A stretch of 64,000 nt of DNA from Exiguobacterium sp. Helios (GCF_014524545.1 NZ_CP053557.1:583501-647500); one strand, 5' to 3'. Shown: positions 42,305 through 50,975, counted from the stretch's first letter. The notes: generated by a model not told the origin, from the sequence alone. Numbers and translations: made by a program.

Positions 42305-42793
42305 ATGCAATCATTGACCGGACTTCGCCTGTTAAATTTAATCAGCTTTTTATTTGTCCTTTTAGCACGTGTCGTCTGGTATGAACCGCCGACGGGAGAG
42401 CCTCTTGCCATCGTGCCGGCATCGTTTACGGATGCGGTGTTTGGTGTTGTCTATACGACTTTGCTGATTTGGTGTATCCGGCCTGTCCAAGCGTACCCGG
42501 CTGACCGGACATTAATTTTTGATATCAGCGGCTGGTTTATATTGACGATGCTCGGATACGGAGCGAGTAGTATCGTCGGTCCTCCATGGGAACTTGTATT
42601 GACAACGATTTCGTTTATCAGTTTATGTATCATCTATATGAAAGTACAACATCATCCGAACCGTTCCCCGTGGATGCGTTCTCCTTTTTCCGTTTTTCTT
42701 GCCTGGTCGAGTATCCAGATATTAATTTTACCATTTCGTATTCTGCGTGATTTCCGGTTTGAAGATTTGTTTGGGCTGACGACATCCGAGTAG
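42305..42793 (+). CDS. N-terminal part of a TspO-like membrane protein, apparently split by amber
   Basis: This 162-residue protein has five hydrophobic segments and a GAGGAGG site upstream. The stop is TAG at 42791-42793 and the next ORF continues in the same frame with no gap, so the pair would form one 242-residue chain if the codon were sense. In the long tryptophan-rich sensory (TspO/MBR-like) family, as I recall its pattern, a Trp stands at this place, and TGG to TAG is one base. The family call is from helix-by-helix resemblance (SPFSVFLAW, VFGVVYTTLLIW), not a strong motif match. Confidence 0.65.
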   Translation: MQSLTGLRLLNLISFLFVLLARVVWYEPPTGEPLAIVPASFTDAVFGVVYTTLLIWCIRPVQAYPADRTLIFDISGWFILTMLGYGASSIVGPPWELVLTTISFISLCIIYMKVQHHPNRSPWMRSPFSVFLAWSSIQILILPFRILRDFRFEDLFGLTTSE

Positions 42794-43033
42794 GTGACCG
42801 TCATGTTAATTTTATTTGCCTGCGGCATCGTATTTTTTATTTTCGTGCATACTGACTGGGTATTTGGTCTTGTCATGATTTGGTATTATGTCGGTCTGTT
42901 CTTTAATGGACGTTTAACGGACTTTCAACAAGGCGTGACAGTCATGAGCGTCATAGCAGTCCTGGTGGCGGTAGTTCTTGTCTTTCGGAAACGGGACCGG
43001 TTGTTTGCGCAAGAAAAAAGACCGGTTTCTTAA
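42794..43033 (+). CDS. C-terminal continuation of the split TspO-like membrane protein
   Basis: These 79 codons begin directly after the TAG with GTG and contain two hydrophobic helices (MLILFACGIVFFIFV and VMSVIAVLVAVVLVF) and a basic tail. It could be translated from the GTG at 42794 or the ATG at 42803, where AGGTG is 6 bp upstream, by coupling to the first part, or by readthrough. If neither happens, this and the preceding ORF are a single pseudogene. The downstream stress genes start at 43112. Confidence 0.55.
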   Translation: MTVMLILFACGIVFFIFVHTDWVFGLVMIWYYVGLFFNGRLTDFQQGVTVMSVIAVLVAVVLVFRKRDRLFAQEKRPVS

Positions 43034-43111
43034 GAAAGCGGCAGTTGGTGTCATTGCTTTTGGTTTTTTGGGGTATATCCCTTATAGAAGTATAAAAGGG
43101 GGAAATGACCA

Positions 43112-43561
43112 ATGGGGAAAAAGCAGTTGATCGGAACATATGATAATGAGACGGATTTGATTCGTCAGATTGAAGACTTACACTTTGCCGGATATCTGGA
43201 AGAAGACTTATACATCGTCCTGCAAGATAAAACCGATATGGCGATGTTACGCGGCCAATCGGCAGCACAGCTTGTTTCAGGGAAACGGACGTTATTCGAA
43301 CGATTTACTGGAAAGCCGGTAACGGAAGAAGAAACCCGTGAAGCCTTCCAATCGTTAGGGCTGCCGGAAGGCGACATGGAACGACATGTGACAAGCGTCA
43401 AACACGGGTCTTATGTTCTGTTGGCGGATGAAGAAGGGGCAAGACGTCCTAAACCAGAACCCCAAAGTATTTTAGAGAGTGAACCGGAAGGCATTGAGGC
43501 TGAGCGGAAGCTTGACCATGAAAACCGGGCACTTGAGAACGAAAACGACCGGATGTTGTAA
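43112..43561 (+). CDS. General stress protein (YflT family)
   Basis: This 149-residue protein starts with the YflT/GSP17M domain: GTYDNETDLIRQIEDLHFAGYLEEDLYIV. The remaining half is highly charged and carries repeated Glu/Arg. Family members are sigma-B-controlled stress proteins of unknown mechanism. AAAGGGGG lies upstream. A GGGGTAT box at 43070 resembles a sigma-B -10, but I do not find a convincing GTTTAA at the right spacing. Confidence 0.8.
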   Translation: MGKKQLIGTYDNETDLIRQIEDLHFAGYLEEDLYIVLQDKTDMAMLRGQSAAQLVSGKRTLFERFTGKPVTEEETREAFQSLGLPEGDMERHVTSVKHGSYVLLADEEGARRPKPEPQSILESEPEGIEAERKLDHENRALENENDRML

Positions 43562-43590
43562 CCGTGCCAGAGTGGAAAGGGTGAACGACG

Positions 43591-44040
43591 ATGGATAGCC
43601 ATTATCACACGATTTTAGTAGCAGTCGACGGCTCCAAAACAGCAGACTTAGCTTTTGAAAAAGCCGTTCAGTTCGCGAAACTCGATCAAGCAAAACTCGT
43701 CATCACACATGTCATCGATATTCAAACCTTTGCGAATGTCCGTGCGAACCAGCGCTTCATCGATCAAAATGTCACGGAGTACGCCCAGGAACTCCTTGAT
43801 AAATATCAAAAACGGGCGGTCGAGGAAGGCGTAGCGGAAGTTGAACTGGTCATCGAAAGCGGATCACCGAAAACATTAATCCCGAAAGTCATCGCACCGC
43901 GTGTCGGGGCAGGGCTGATTGTCTGTGGCGCTGTCGGAATGAATGCAATGGAACGAATCATGATCGGGAGTGTCTCTGAAAACATTACCCGTTATGCGAA
44001 GTGTGATATCTATATCGTTCGCCCGAAAACACTCAAGTGA
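43591..44040 (+). CDS. Universal stress protein (UspA family)
   Basis: This 149-residue protein starts ILVAVDGSKTADLAFEKAV. It ends GLIVCGAVGMNAMERIMIGSVSENITRYAKCDIYIVRP, containing the ATP-binding G-x2-G-x9-G(S) motif. These are the hallmarks of UspA. AAAGGG lies upstream. Only 30 bp separate it from the YflT-type gene, so a stress operon is likely. Confidence 0.9.
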   Translation: MDSHYHTILVAVDGSKTADLAFEKAVQFAKLDQAKLVITHVIDIQTFANVRANQRFIDQNVTEYAQELLDKYQKRAVEEGVAEVELVIESGSPKTLIPKVIAPRVGAGLIVCGAVGMNAMERIMIGSVSENITRYAKCDIYIVRPKTLK

Positions 44041-44049
44041 ATACCACAC

Positions 44050-44092
44050 AAACAGGCTGTTTCGATGAAGAATCGAAGCAGCCTGTTTGATG
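44050..44092. terminator. Bidirectional terminator
   Basis: AAACAGGCTGTTTCGAT pairs with ATCGAAGCAGCCTGTTT (one bulge). It separates the usp gene from the convergent membrane gene. Confidence 0.85.
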
Positions 44093-44105
44093 TTCAGTGA
44101 TGTTT

Positions 44106-44297
44106 TTAAGTTAATAAATAATAAAAAATGCCTAAGATGATCAAAATAACCGGCAACAAGACTAGATACATCCAGGACATGTTTTTGGCTGTCTGGCTGT
44201 TGCTGTACGTTTCTTCGTTTCGACTCTGTCCGACCATTACTGTAAAAATAAGTCCAAGTACACAGATTACTAAAGCAATCCAAAATAAGACGGTCAT
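44106..44297 (-). CDS. Small two-helix membrane protein
   Basis: This 63-residue protein has hydrophobic helices at about 2-20 and 42-60, with a polar loop GQSRNEETYSNSQTAKNMSW between. The start ATG at 44297 is chosen because GAAGGAGGG is immediately upstream; an in-frame ATG further up would add 14 polar residues. No family is recognised. Confidence 0.65.
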   Translation of the reverse strand: MTVLFWIALVICVLGLIFTVMVGQSRNEETYSNSQTAKNMSWMYLVLLPVILIILGIFYYLLT

Positions 44298-44385
44298 GTT
44301 TAGCCCTCCTTCAGTAAGATAAATCCTCTCTTCCATCATAACGAAAATTGGATTTACATGTCAGGATAATTGTGACAGTTTGGAG

Positions 44386-44414
44386 TTGACGCCATCTGGT
44401 TTAGGGGCTAAACT
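44386..44414 (+). promoter_or_regulatory. Promoter of the marR-MMPL operon, overlapped by operator 1
   Basis: TTGACG (44386-44391) and TAAACT (44409-44414) are 17 bp apart. The palindrome GTTTAGGGGCTAAAC (44399-44413) covers the spacer end and the -10. Confidence 0.75.
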
Positions 44415-44422
44415 ACTGATAT

Positions 44423-44439
44423 GAGTTTAGGGGGTAAAC
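44423..44439. promoter_or_regulatory. Second MarR operator in the transcript leader
   Basis: AGTTTAGGGGGTAAACT repeats the palindrome at 44399 (GTTTA-N5-TAAAC). The centres are about 25 bp apart. It includes the ribosome binding site of the marR gene. Confidence 0.75.
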
Positions 44440-44444
44440 TAATC

Positions 44445-44888
44445 ATGAAAGAAAATCTGCGGGAAGCCGTTCAATTATTTGAAGAGGTGATGATTCACGG
44501 GACAGAACGTGTCCTGAAATCAGTTGATTCACCGGTTTGGCGTCTCTATTCACCAGAACAACTCCATTTGCTGAAGCTGGTCGATAAATATGGACCGATT
44601 GCTTCCGGGCGGATTGCCGTCATTCAAGGAGTTCATAAAAGTGCGATTTCCAATCGTCTGAAAAAGTTAAATGAACACGGCCTGGTCGAAGTCGAACGTT
44701 CGGAAGATGATCACCGGACAAAACGGATTATTTTGACGGAAGCCGGGAAAGAAGTCGTCGAAGCGTCGGACCAAGCGATTTACAGTTATTTGGAACAATT
44801 GATTGATGGCAAGGTCGACGATGATGAGATCAAACAGTTCATCGAGACGTTCCGGAAAGTCAAAGCTATTTTAAAGATTGAAGATTAA
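44445..44888 (+). CDS. MarR family regulator of the MMPL transporter
   Basis: This 147-residue winged-helix regulator has the recognition segment SGRIAVIQGVHKSAISNRLKKL and the wing ERSEDDHRTKRIILTEAGKE. The ATG at 44445 is preferred to that at 44421, which is at the predicted transcription start and has no ribosome binding site; GGGGG precedes 44445 by 10 bp. Two identical-type palindromes at the promoter are strong candidates for its own sites, giving autorepression of the exporter. Confidence 0.88.
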   Translation: MKENLREAVQLFEEVMIHGTERVLKSVDSPVWRLYSPEQLHLLKLVDKYGPIASGRIAVIQGVHKSAISNRLKKLNEHGLVEVERSEDDHRTKRIILTEAGKEVVEASDQAIYSYLEQLIDGKVDDDEIKQFIETFRKVKAILKIED

Positions 44889-44923
44889 TTCAGAAAAACA
44901 GACACAGAAGAGGTGGAACGGGA

Positions 44924-47593
44924 ATGCGACAAATCGTCAAATGGCGTTGGCCGATCGTAATCGTCTTGTTGCTTGCGACAGTCGGATTATTTTTAGCGGC
45001 ACCAAACTTATCGAAACAAGCAGAAGATGCGGGTGCCATTCAGCTCGCGAGTGATACGGATTCACAACGGGCAGCGGATATTTTAAAAGCAGCCGGTGCA
45101 AGTGAAGAAACGATTTCGCTGGTCATTCCGCTAAAGGAAGCCGTCACGAAAGAAGACCGGATGGAAATCGGTCAAATCGTTAAAGATTTAGAGAAACTGG
45201 ATAAACCGGTGACTGGAGTCCTGAATCCGTTTGAGAGTAAGGAAACGGAAGGACAACTGATTTCAAAAGACAAAAAAACAGTCCTCGTTCCGATTACCGT
45301 TGATGGTTCACAGGAAGAAATCACGGCACTCGCTGAAGATATCCGAAGTGATCTCTTACCGGATGACCGGACGATCTATCTGACGGGTGAATCACTCATC
45401 AATGCCGATGTGAACAAAAGCTCACAAGAAGGGTTAAAACGAACGGAATTAATCACAGTCGGTCTGATTTTTGGACTGTTGTTAATTGTTTTCCGTTCGA
45501 TTGTCACACCATTCGTTCCATTATTTGCGGTGGGTGTCACGTATTTAATGAGTCAATCATTTGTCGCCTTTTTCGTTGATTGGTTCGGATTCCCCGTCTC
45601 GAACTTCACGCAGATTTTCCTTGTGGCGATTCTCTTTGGGATCGGGACGGATTACTGTATCCTGCTTCTGAGCCGGTACAAAGAAGAGTTGACTGCCGGA
45701 CATGATGTCGAGACAGCCATCGTCAACACCTATAAAACAGCGGGACGGACTCTTCTCATCAGTGGTCTTGCCGTCCTCGTCGGCTTCTCGGCAATCGGGT
45801 TCGCTGATTTCCCGATCTTTAAATCGTCGGTCGCCGTTGCGGTCGGAATCGCAGTCTTGTTACTGGTTCTCTTTACACTGGTTCCGTTTTTCATGGCGAC
45901 GTTAAAAGAGAAATTGTTCTGGCCGTCAAAAAATGCGGCGAGTCATCAAGACAGTCGTTTGTGGGCCCGGTACGGTGGATTATCGATTCGTCGTCCATTG
46001 CTTGCGATGGCAATCGTCGCTGTGGTGACGATCCCGACCCTGTTCACGTATGATGACGATCTATCGTTCAACACCGTCGATGAGATTGGTGCAAAATATG
46101 AAACGGTCAAAGGATTAAATGCCATTTCAGACGGCTTTGGTGCGGGTGAGTCGTTGCCGGTCAATATTATCCTGAAGGACGACCAAAACATCGTGACTGA
46201 AAAAACGGTTCCTTATGCAGAACAGTTGAGCCGCGAACTGGTCAAACTGGATGGCGTCAAAGCTGTCCGGTCCATCTCACGTCCGACGGGTGATGTCATT
46301 GACGATTTATATGTCGATCAACAACTTAAACAAGTTGCATCTGGTCTGACGGATGCAAAAGATGGACTCGGTGAAGTTGGTCAGGGTCTTCAGACTGTAG
46401 AAGGCAACTTACAGACTATCAGTGGTCAGCTTCCGGCCGGAGATCAAGCGTCGGCAGGAGCAGCACAGCTGCAGCAGGCCGCAGACGGTCTCGGTCAAAT
46501 CAATCAACAGTTAACGCTTGTTGGTCAAGGGTTACAATCTGCGGAAAACATTCCGCAAACTGTCGGGACATTGACAGCGTTATCCGGTCAATTGACCCAA
46601 ATTCAAACGGGGATCGCACAAGCGGCAACCGGGATTGAAACACAAGGTGCACAAGCCGGTCAACTCGGTACCGGATTAACCCAACTGGCGGATGGTGTCG
46701 GATCTGCCAATGCAGGGCTTGGTAAAATCGAAGATGGATTAACGGAAGCTGCCGATTTCCTGAAAGAGATGGGGAACGCCAAAACGATTCGCGGTACCGG
46801 GATGTTCATTCCAAAAGATACCTTAGTGAGTAAAGACTTCGAACCTGTCATTGACCGTTATACGATTGATGATCAAACCGGTCTGAAATTCGAAGTCATC
46901 CTGAATGATGATCCGTATTCACCGGAAGCGATCGAAACGGTCGCTGCCATCAAGAAAACGACAGCGAGCACACTGAAAGATACACCGCTTGAACAGGCAC
47001 AAGTTGCTTACGGCGGTATCTCAAGCATCAACAGTGATTTAAATGATACGTCAAAAGCCGATTTCTCACGGACGGTCGTCATCATGATCATCAGTTTGTT
47101 CATCGTCCTTGCGATCATGTTCCGTTCATTGATCATGCCGCTGTTTATGATCGGTTCGCTCCTGTTGACGTACTATACGTCGGTATCGATTGCTGAACTG
47201 ATCTTCGTCAACGGTCTTGGTTATGACGGCATCAGCTGGGCCGTTCCGTTCTTCGGATTCGTTATGCTCGTCGCTCTTGGTATCGATTACTCGATCTTCC
47301 TGCTCGACCGGTTCCGCGAAGAAACGATCAATGGACTCGAGACGAATGAAGCGATGTATGTTTCGATGAAGAAAATGGGATCTGTCATCATCACGGCTGC
47401 CATCATCCTTGCCGGAACGTTTGGTGCGATGATGCCGTCGGGTGTCCTGAGTCTGGTTCAGATTGCAACAATCGTTATCACGGGTCTGCTCCTGTACGGA
47501 TTGATTGTCTTACCGCTCCTGATTCCAGCGATCACGGTATCGTTCGGACCGGGTGTCTGGTGGCCGTTCCGTCAAAAGCAAAATAAGAAGTAA
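44924..47593 (+). CDS. MMPL/RND family transporter
   Basis: This 889-residue exporter has 12 predicted membrane helices in two halves. The proton-relay regions are GIGTDYCILLLSRYKEE and LGIDYSIFLLDRFREE. The second extracellular loop (about 470-625) is a long coiled region rich in Gly/Gln heptads (GLQTVEGNLQTISGQL, GIAQAATGIETQ, GLTQLADGVGSANAGL) of the kind seen in actinobacterial and Firmicute MmpL/YdgH-type proteins. It would export lipids or drugs. It lies 35 bp downstream of the MarR gene. Confidence 0.88.
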   Translation: MRQIVKWRWPIVIVLLLATVGLFLAAPNLSKQAEDAGAIQLASDTDSQRAADILKAAGASEETISLVIPLKEAVTKEDRMEIGQIVKDLEKLDKPVTGVLNPFESKETEGQLISKDKKTVLVPITVDGSQEEITALAEDIRSDLLPDDRTIYLTGESLINADVNKSSQEGLKRTELITVGLIFGLLLIVFRSIVTPFVPLFAVGVTYLMSQSFVAFFVDWFGFPVSNFTQIFLVAILFGIGTDYCILLLSRYKEELTAGHDVETAIVNTYKTAGRTLLISGLAVLVGFSAIGFADFPIFKSSVAVAVGIAVLLLVLFTLVPFFMATLKEKLFWPSKNAASHQDSRLWARYGGLSIRRPLLAMAIVAVVTIPTLFTYDDDLSFNTVDEIGAKYETVKGLNAISDGFGAGESLPVNIILKDDQNIVTEKTVPYAEQLSRELVKLDGVKAVRSISRPTGDVIDDLYVDQQLKQVASGLTDAKDGLGEVGQGLQTVEGNLQTISGQLPAGDQASAGAAQLQQAADGLGQINQQLTLVGQGLQSAENIPQTVGTLTALSGQLTQIQTGIAQAATGIETQGAQAGQLGTGLTQLADGVGSANAGLGKIEDGLTEAADFLKEMGNAKTIRGTGMFIPKDTLVSKDFEPVIDRYTIDDQTGLKFEVILNDDPYSPEAIETVAAIKKTTASTLKDTPLEQAQVAYGGISSINSDLNDTSKADFSRTVVIMIISLFIVLAIMFRSLIMPLFMIGSLLLTYYTSVSIAELIFVNGLGYDGISWAVPFFGFVMLVALGIDYSIFLLDRFREETINGLETNEAMYVSMKKMGSVIITAAIILAGTFGAMMPSGVLSLVQIATIVITGLLLYGLIVLPLLIPAITVSFGPGVWWPFRQKQNKK

Positions 47594-47605
47594 GTCGATT
47601 CGACT

Positions 47606-47638
47606 GGTCCATTCGGAAATCATCCGGATGGACTTTTT
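47606..47638 (+). terminator. Terminator of the MMPL operon
   Basis: GGTCCATTCGGA pairs with TCCGGATGGACTTTTT. Confidence 0.8.
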
Positions 47639-47667
47639 CGTTATACTACAAACAGGAGGCGATGAAA

Positions 47668-48519
47668 ATGCAACAGTTTAAACAATTAACGGACCGGATC
47701 TGGTATCAAACGCCGGTCAGTGAAACGGATCGGCCGATCGTTGCCGTCATTACGGGAGACGACCGGAGTATTGTAATTGATGCCGGAAACTCAAGTCAGC
47801 ACGCGATACTCTTTTTGGACGAGATGGAGAAACAGGGGCTAGGACGACCGGATCTCGTCGCATTGACGCATTGGCACTGGGATCATATTTTCGGCATAAA
47901 ACAGATGGCGGTACCAACGATCGCGACGAACCGGACAGTGGAAGAAATGCAGAAAATGCTGGACTACGAATGGACGGATGAGGCACTGGAAGAACGGATC
48001 CGTCAAGGCATTGAAATTCCGTTTTGTGCGGATGCCATCAAACTGGAGTTCGGGAAGGATCGGGAGATCGAAGTCATCTTGCCGACGATTCGTTTCACGG
48101 GAGAACTTGGAATCGACCTCGGGGGCGTGACGTGTCTGTTACGGCAAGTCGAGAATGACCACTCACCAGGGAGTGCTCTTGTCTATATTCCGGAAGAACG
48201 GGTTTTATTTTTAGGAGATGCCATGTATGCGGATATTTTCTCCGACAAGTGGAATTATACGGTCAATCAAACAACGCGGTTGTTAGATACGATTGCTGAA
48301 TACGAGGCGGATTATTATGTCTGGTCTCACGGCGAAGCGATGGCAAAAGACGCGTTTGAGCAAGAGGTACACGTCTTACGCCAAATCATCGAAGTGACAA
48401 AACAAGCAGAAGGACATGTATCGGAGATGCGCCGGCTGTATCGTGATCTGGTCGGACGGGACTTGACGACAGACGAAGAAGAAACACTCGTATTTTTTGC
48501 GAATGGTGCAAAAAAATAA
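47668..48519 (+). CDS. MBL-fold metallohydrolase
   Basis: This 283-residue enzyme has the metal-binding motif THWHWDHIFG, a distant HSPGSALVYIPEERVLFLGDAMY segment and a final VWSHGEA. The motif has W at the position between the His and Asp, a common variant. The ATG at 47668 is used because AGGAGG is 8 bp upstream; that at 47662 is too close. Substrate unknown. It is not related to the persulfide dioxygenase by domain order. Confidence 0.85.
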   Translation: MQQFKQLTDRIWYQTPVSETDRPIVAVITGDDRSIVIDAGNSSQHAILFLDEMEKQGLGRPDLVALTHWHWDHIFGIKQMAVPTIATNRTVEEMQKMLDYEWTDEALEERIRQGIEIPFCADAIKLEFGKDREIEVILPTIRFTGELGIDLGGVTCLLRQVENDHSPGSALVYIPEERVLFLGDAMYADIFSDKWNYTVNQTTRLLDTIAEYEADYYVWSHGEAMAKDAFEQEVHVLRQIIEVTKQAEGHVSEMRRLYRDLVGRDLTTDEEETLVFFANGAKK

Positions 48520-48608
48520 TTAAAACAGCAGGTCCTTAACCGTTCATTCGAGAATTCCTGTAAGTATAAGATGGAAAAAATCGGATTTTAGCAAAGGGGT
48601 TCTCGTAA

Positions 48609-48736
48609 TGGATCGTAAGCCTGAAGATCGGAATGAAACGGCCAATCGTGTATTTTTTGGAACAGCTAACATTTTCACGATCCTTGTAGTGATTGGCTTT
48701 GCCTTATATCTGCTGTATCAATTTTTTGTGAAATGA
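48609..48736 (+). CDS. Small membrane protein of about 42 residues (frame uncertain)
   Basis: AAAGGGG lies upstream of ATG 48609 and a terminator follows TGA 48734. The polar start MDRKPEDRNETANRV and the membrane segment NIFTILVVIGFALYLLYQFF make a sensible single-helix protein. By the printed coordinates the distance from ATG to TGA is 128 bp, so start and stop are one base out of frame, with the shift at a T-run around 48654-48659. Either I mis-read the T-run, or the gene carries a 1-bp deletion. Confidence 0.42.
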
Positions 48737-48739
48737 CTG

Positions 48740-48768
48740 ATCACCCTGTAGCTCCGGGTGATTTTTTT
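48740..48768 (+). terminator. Terminator
   Basis: ATCACCC pairs with GGGTGAT, followed by seven T. Confidence 0.75.
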
Positions 48769-48857
48769 CGTTTTAGGGGAGTGCAAGCGAACCAGATATT
48801 GGGTAATCCTTAACTGAGGGCACAAAGAAAACTCACTTAAAAGGAGGCACTTCAACT

Positions 48858-49562
48858 ATGAAACGCATCCAGATTGCCGACTTTGATCGTCGAATGCCAC
48901 CACTTGAACTGCGAGAGATGGATGACTATTACGAAGCGGTATTGGTATCAAACTATGATGAATTGTATCCTTCGACCCAAGTACGGACGATACAGTTGGC
49001 AGATATTTATGTCAATCTTGTGATGACTTCTGAAGGGGCGCATCTCGTATCCGCGCTCTTTTTAAAACCGGTCGAAGTACCGGATATCGTCGCCTGGATG
49101 CAACTCTATACGATAGGTTTTGCGACAGCGGATACAACAGGTTACTACGTGGAACAAGCAGATGAAATTTTAGAAATCGTCTTATATCAAGGAAATCCGA
49201 TTGTCATTGCGACGAGAGGAACCGATCGATTGTACTATGAGACGGAAGGAGCGATTGAGATGCGGCGGGAATCAAGCGAAGTGATAGGGAAAAAACCGTT
49301 GTTGTATTTGAATGGGGAAGCCCGGTTTGAGGTTCCTCATCTTGAATTCAACTCGAATCAGGATGAGGTTCATATCAATGGAACCTTTTTATTTGCAGAC
49401 TATATGGATACGTATCAGGGACGGGTCGGATTTTTCCGGAAAACGGATTCGAATCTGCCGATTGTCTTACTGGTCGGTAAAGCCATTATCGAAATGGAAC
49501 TGACAGAAAATCCGGATGGAAGCCGTATCCTTGTCATTGAGCAGCCATACGATGAAGCTTAA
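48858..49562 (+). CDS. Protein of unknown function, 234 residues
   Basis: No signal peptide or membrane segment is visible. Predicted secondary structure is mostly beta: repeated alternating stretches such as RTIQLADIYVNLVMTS, EVHINGTFLFADY and LPIVLLVGKAIIEMEL. I recognise no family. AAAAGGAGG precedes the ATG, coding is unbroken, and it is monocistronic (terminator upstream, ROK gene 132 bp downstream). A relation to sugar metabolism is only suggested by position. Confidence 0.7.
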   Translation: MKRIQIADFDRRMPPLELREMDDYYEAVLVSNYDELYPSTQVRTIQLADIYVNLVMTSEGAHLVSALFLKPVEVPDIVAWMQLYTIGFATADTTGYYVEQADEILEIVLYQGNPIVIATRGTDRLYYETEGAIEMRRESSEVIGKKPLLYLNGEARFEVPHLEFNSNQDEVHINGTFLFADYMDTYQGRVGFFRKTDSNLPIVLLVGKAIIEMELTENPDGSRILVIEQPYDEA

Positions 49563-49694
49563 TTTTCCCGTGAGGATACCGTGGATTTTTTCTGAGAAAA
49601 GTTAAAAGGACGAATCTTTAGCTAATCATGAAATCCCTTACAAAATATGCGAGAATAGGAATAGAGACAAAAATGGAAGGGATGCGGGACGAAC

Positions 49695-50855
49695 ATGGTG
49701 AAAGAGATGCCACGAAATTCTAAGTGGATGCGTTCCTACAATCGGGCACTGGTATTACGTTTGATTCGGATGCATCAACCGATTTCACGGGTCGAACTGG
49801 CACAACAAACAAAACTGACGAAACCGACCGTTTCGAATATCGTCGGAGAATTGATTTCGGATCAACTCGTGACAGAGCGTGAACTCGGTGTCTCAAACGG
49901 AGGACGAAAGCCAATTTTGCTTGAACTCGTGGCGAAAGAACAATATGTCATCGGGATTGATGCGACAAGTCACCGTTTCATCGGAGTCATCGCGGATTTA
50001 AGCGGAAATACGATTCACGAAGTGGAAACGATGGGGAAATTTGATACAAACGAAGAATTAATGGAGGCCGTCGTTCTGTTGTGTGAGGAACTGATTGAGG
50101 CAACGGAGCAGGTCGGAACGATTCACGGCATCGGCATATCCGTTCATGGGATGGTCAATCCGGAGACCGGAGTGATTCTGTTTGCTCCTCGTTTTCATCT
50201 CCACGATGTCGCCTTAAAGGAACATTTGGAGCAGCATTTTGCGTACCCGGTCTTCATCGAAAACGATGTCCGGGCTCTCGCTTCCTTCGAATTGTTATTC
50301 GGAGAAGGTGTCGGAGTCGATCAATTTTTCTATCTGTATGCCGGAGAAGGGATCGGGGGCGCGTATGTCCTGGACGGGAAACTGATTGACGGCGAAAATC
50401 ACATTACAGGTGAGGTCGGGCATATGCGGCTTGATTTGGACGGTCCGATTTGTTCCTGCGGGAATCGGGGATGTCTCGAAGCGTTGGCTGGGGAAAAAGC
50501 GCTGTTGCGTGATTTTGAAGCCATTGACCCGCAAGTCAAAACACTGACGGAACTGAGAAAACGTCTGACGGACGGGGATCCGTATGCGAAAGCCGCGTAC
50601 CACCGGGCCGGCGAATACATCGGAATCGGTGTCCTGAATACGATTCATCTGATCAATCCGAAACGTATTTTACTCGGGGGCCCGATGTTCGAACTGGCAC
50701 CATCAATCGTCAATCAAATTAAAGAACGGGTCGAGCACACGGCTTTGACGACCGCTTCACGTGAAACCGACGTCAAGATGGTTCCTTGGAGTGAAAAACA
50801 AGGGGCGCTCAGCGCGGCTGCTTTGGCGACCAATAGTATTTTCCGAACGATTTAA
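49695..50855 (+). CDS. ROK family transcriptional regulator (probable galactoside repressor)
   Basis: This 386-residue protein has an N-terminal winged helix (SRVELAQQTKLTKPTVSNIV, about residues 25-44) and a ROK sugar-kinase-like domain. The domain has the DATSHRFIGVIADLSG phosphate region, GAYVLDG(K) and the zinc site motif CSCGNRGCLEALAGE. It is of the NagC/XylR type and probably controls the adjacent galactoside operon. The ATG at 49695 is used; AAGGGATGCGGGA is a weak site upstream. Confidence 0.85.
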   Translation: MVKEMPRNSKWMRSYNRALVLRLIRMHQPISRVELAQQTKLTKPTVSNIVGELISDQLVTERELGVSNGGRKPILLELVAKEQYVIGIDATSHRFIGVIADLSGNTIHEVETMGKFDTNEELMEAVVLLCEELIEATEQVGTIHGIGISVHGMVNPETGVILFAPRFHLHDVALKEHLEQHFAYPVFIENDVRALASFELLFGEGVGVDQFFYLYAGEGIGGAYVLDGKLIDGENHITGEVGHMRLDLDGPICSCGNRGCLEALAGEKALLRDFEAIDPQVKTLTELRKRLTDGDPYAKAAYHRAGEYIGIGVLNTIHLINPKRILLGGPMFELAPSIVNQIKERVEHTALTTASRETDVKMVPWSEKQGALSAAALATNSIFRTI

Positions 50856-50859
50856 AATC

Positions 50860-50907
50860 AGCTTGTTGGATGACGGTGTTGCTTACCGGATTCAACAGGC
50901 TTTTTTT
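50860..50907 (+). terminator. Terminator after the ROK gene
   Basis: AGCTTGTTGGAT (50860-50871) pairs with ATTCAACAGGCT (50890-50901), followed by T7. Confidence 0.7.
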
Positions 50908-50936
50908 GATGGAAATAAACGTTGAAAAAATATTTT

Positions 50937-50951
50937 TTGAAACCGTTTACA
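50937..50951. promoter_or_regulatory. cre site (CcpA) of the galactoside operon
   Basis: TTGAAACCGTTTACA matches the cre consensus WTGNAANCGNWNNCW at every position. It overlaps the -35 element, so carbon catabolite repression of the operon is expected. Confidence 0.82.
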
Positions 50952-50975
50952 AAACAAATCAGCATGTGCTATAGT
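50946..50975 (+). promoter_or_regulatory. Promoter of the galactoside operon
   Basis: TTTACA (50946-50951) and TATAGT (50970-50975) are 18 bp apart. The -35 lies in the cre site. The 5' untranslated region to 51091 is about 110 nt; no riboswitch is recognised in it. Confidence 0.7.

Noticed and set aside
42190-42411. In-frame N-terminal extension of the FusB-like ORF
   Set aside because: It overlaps the divergent gene, has no ribosome binding site, and the FusB family begins at the internal Met 42189.
43044-43076. Sigma-B promoter before the YflT-type gene
   Set aside because: GGGTAT is present but no GTTTAA lies 12-15 bp upstream, so support is too weak.
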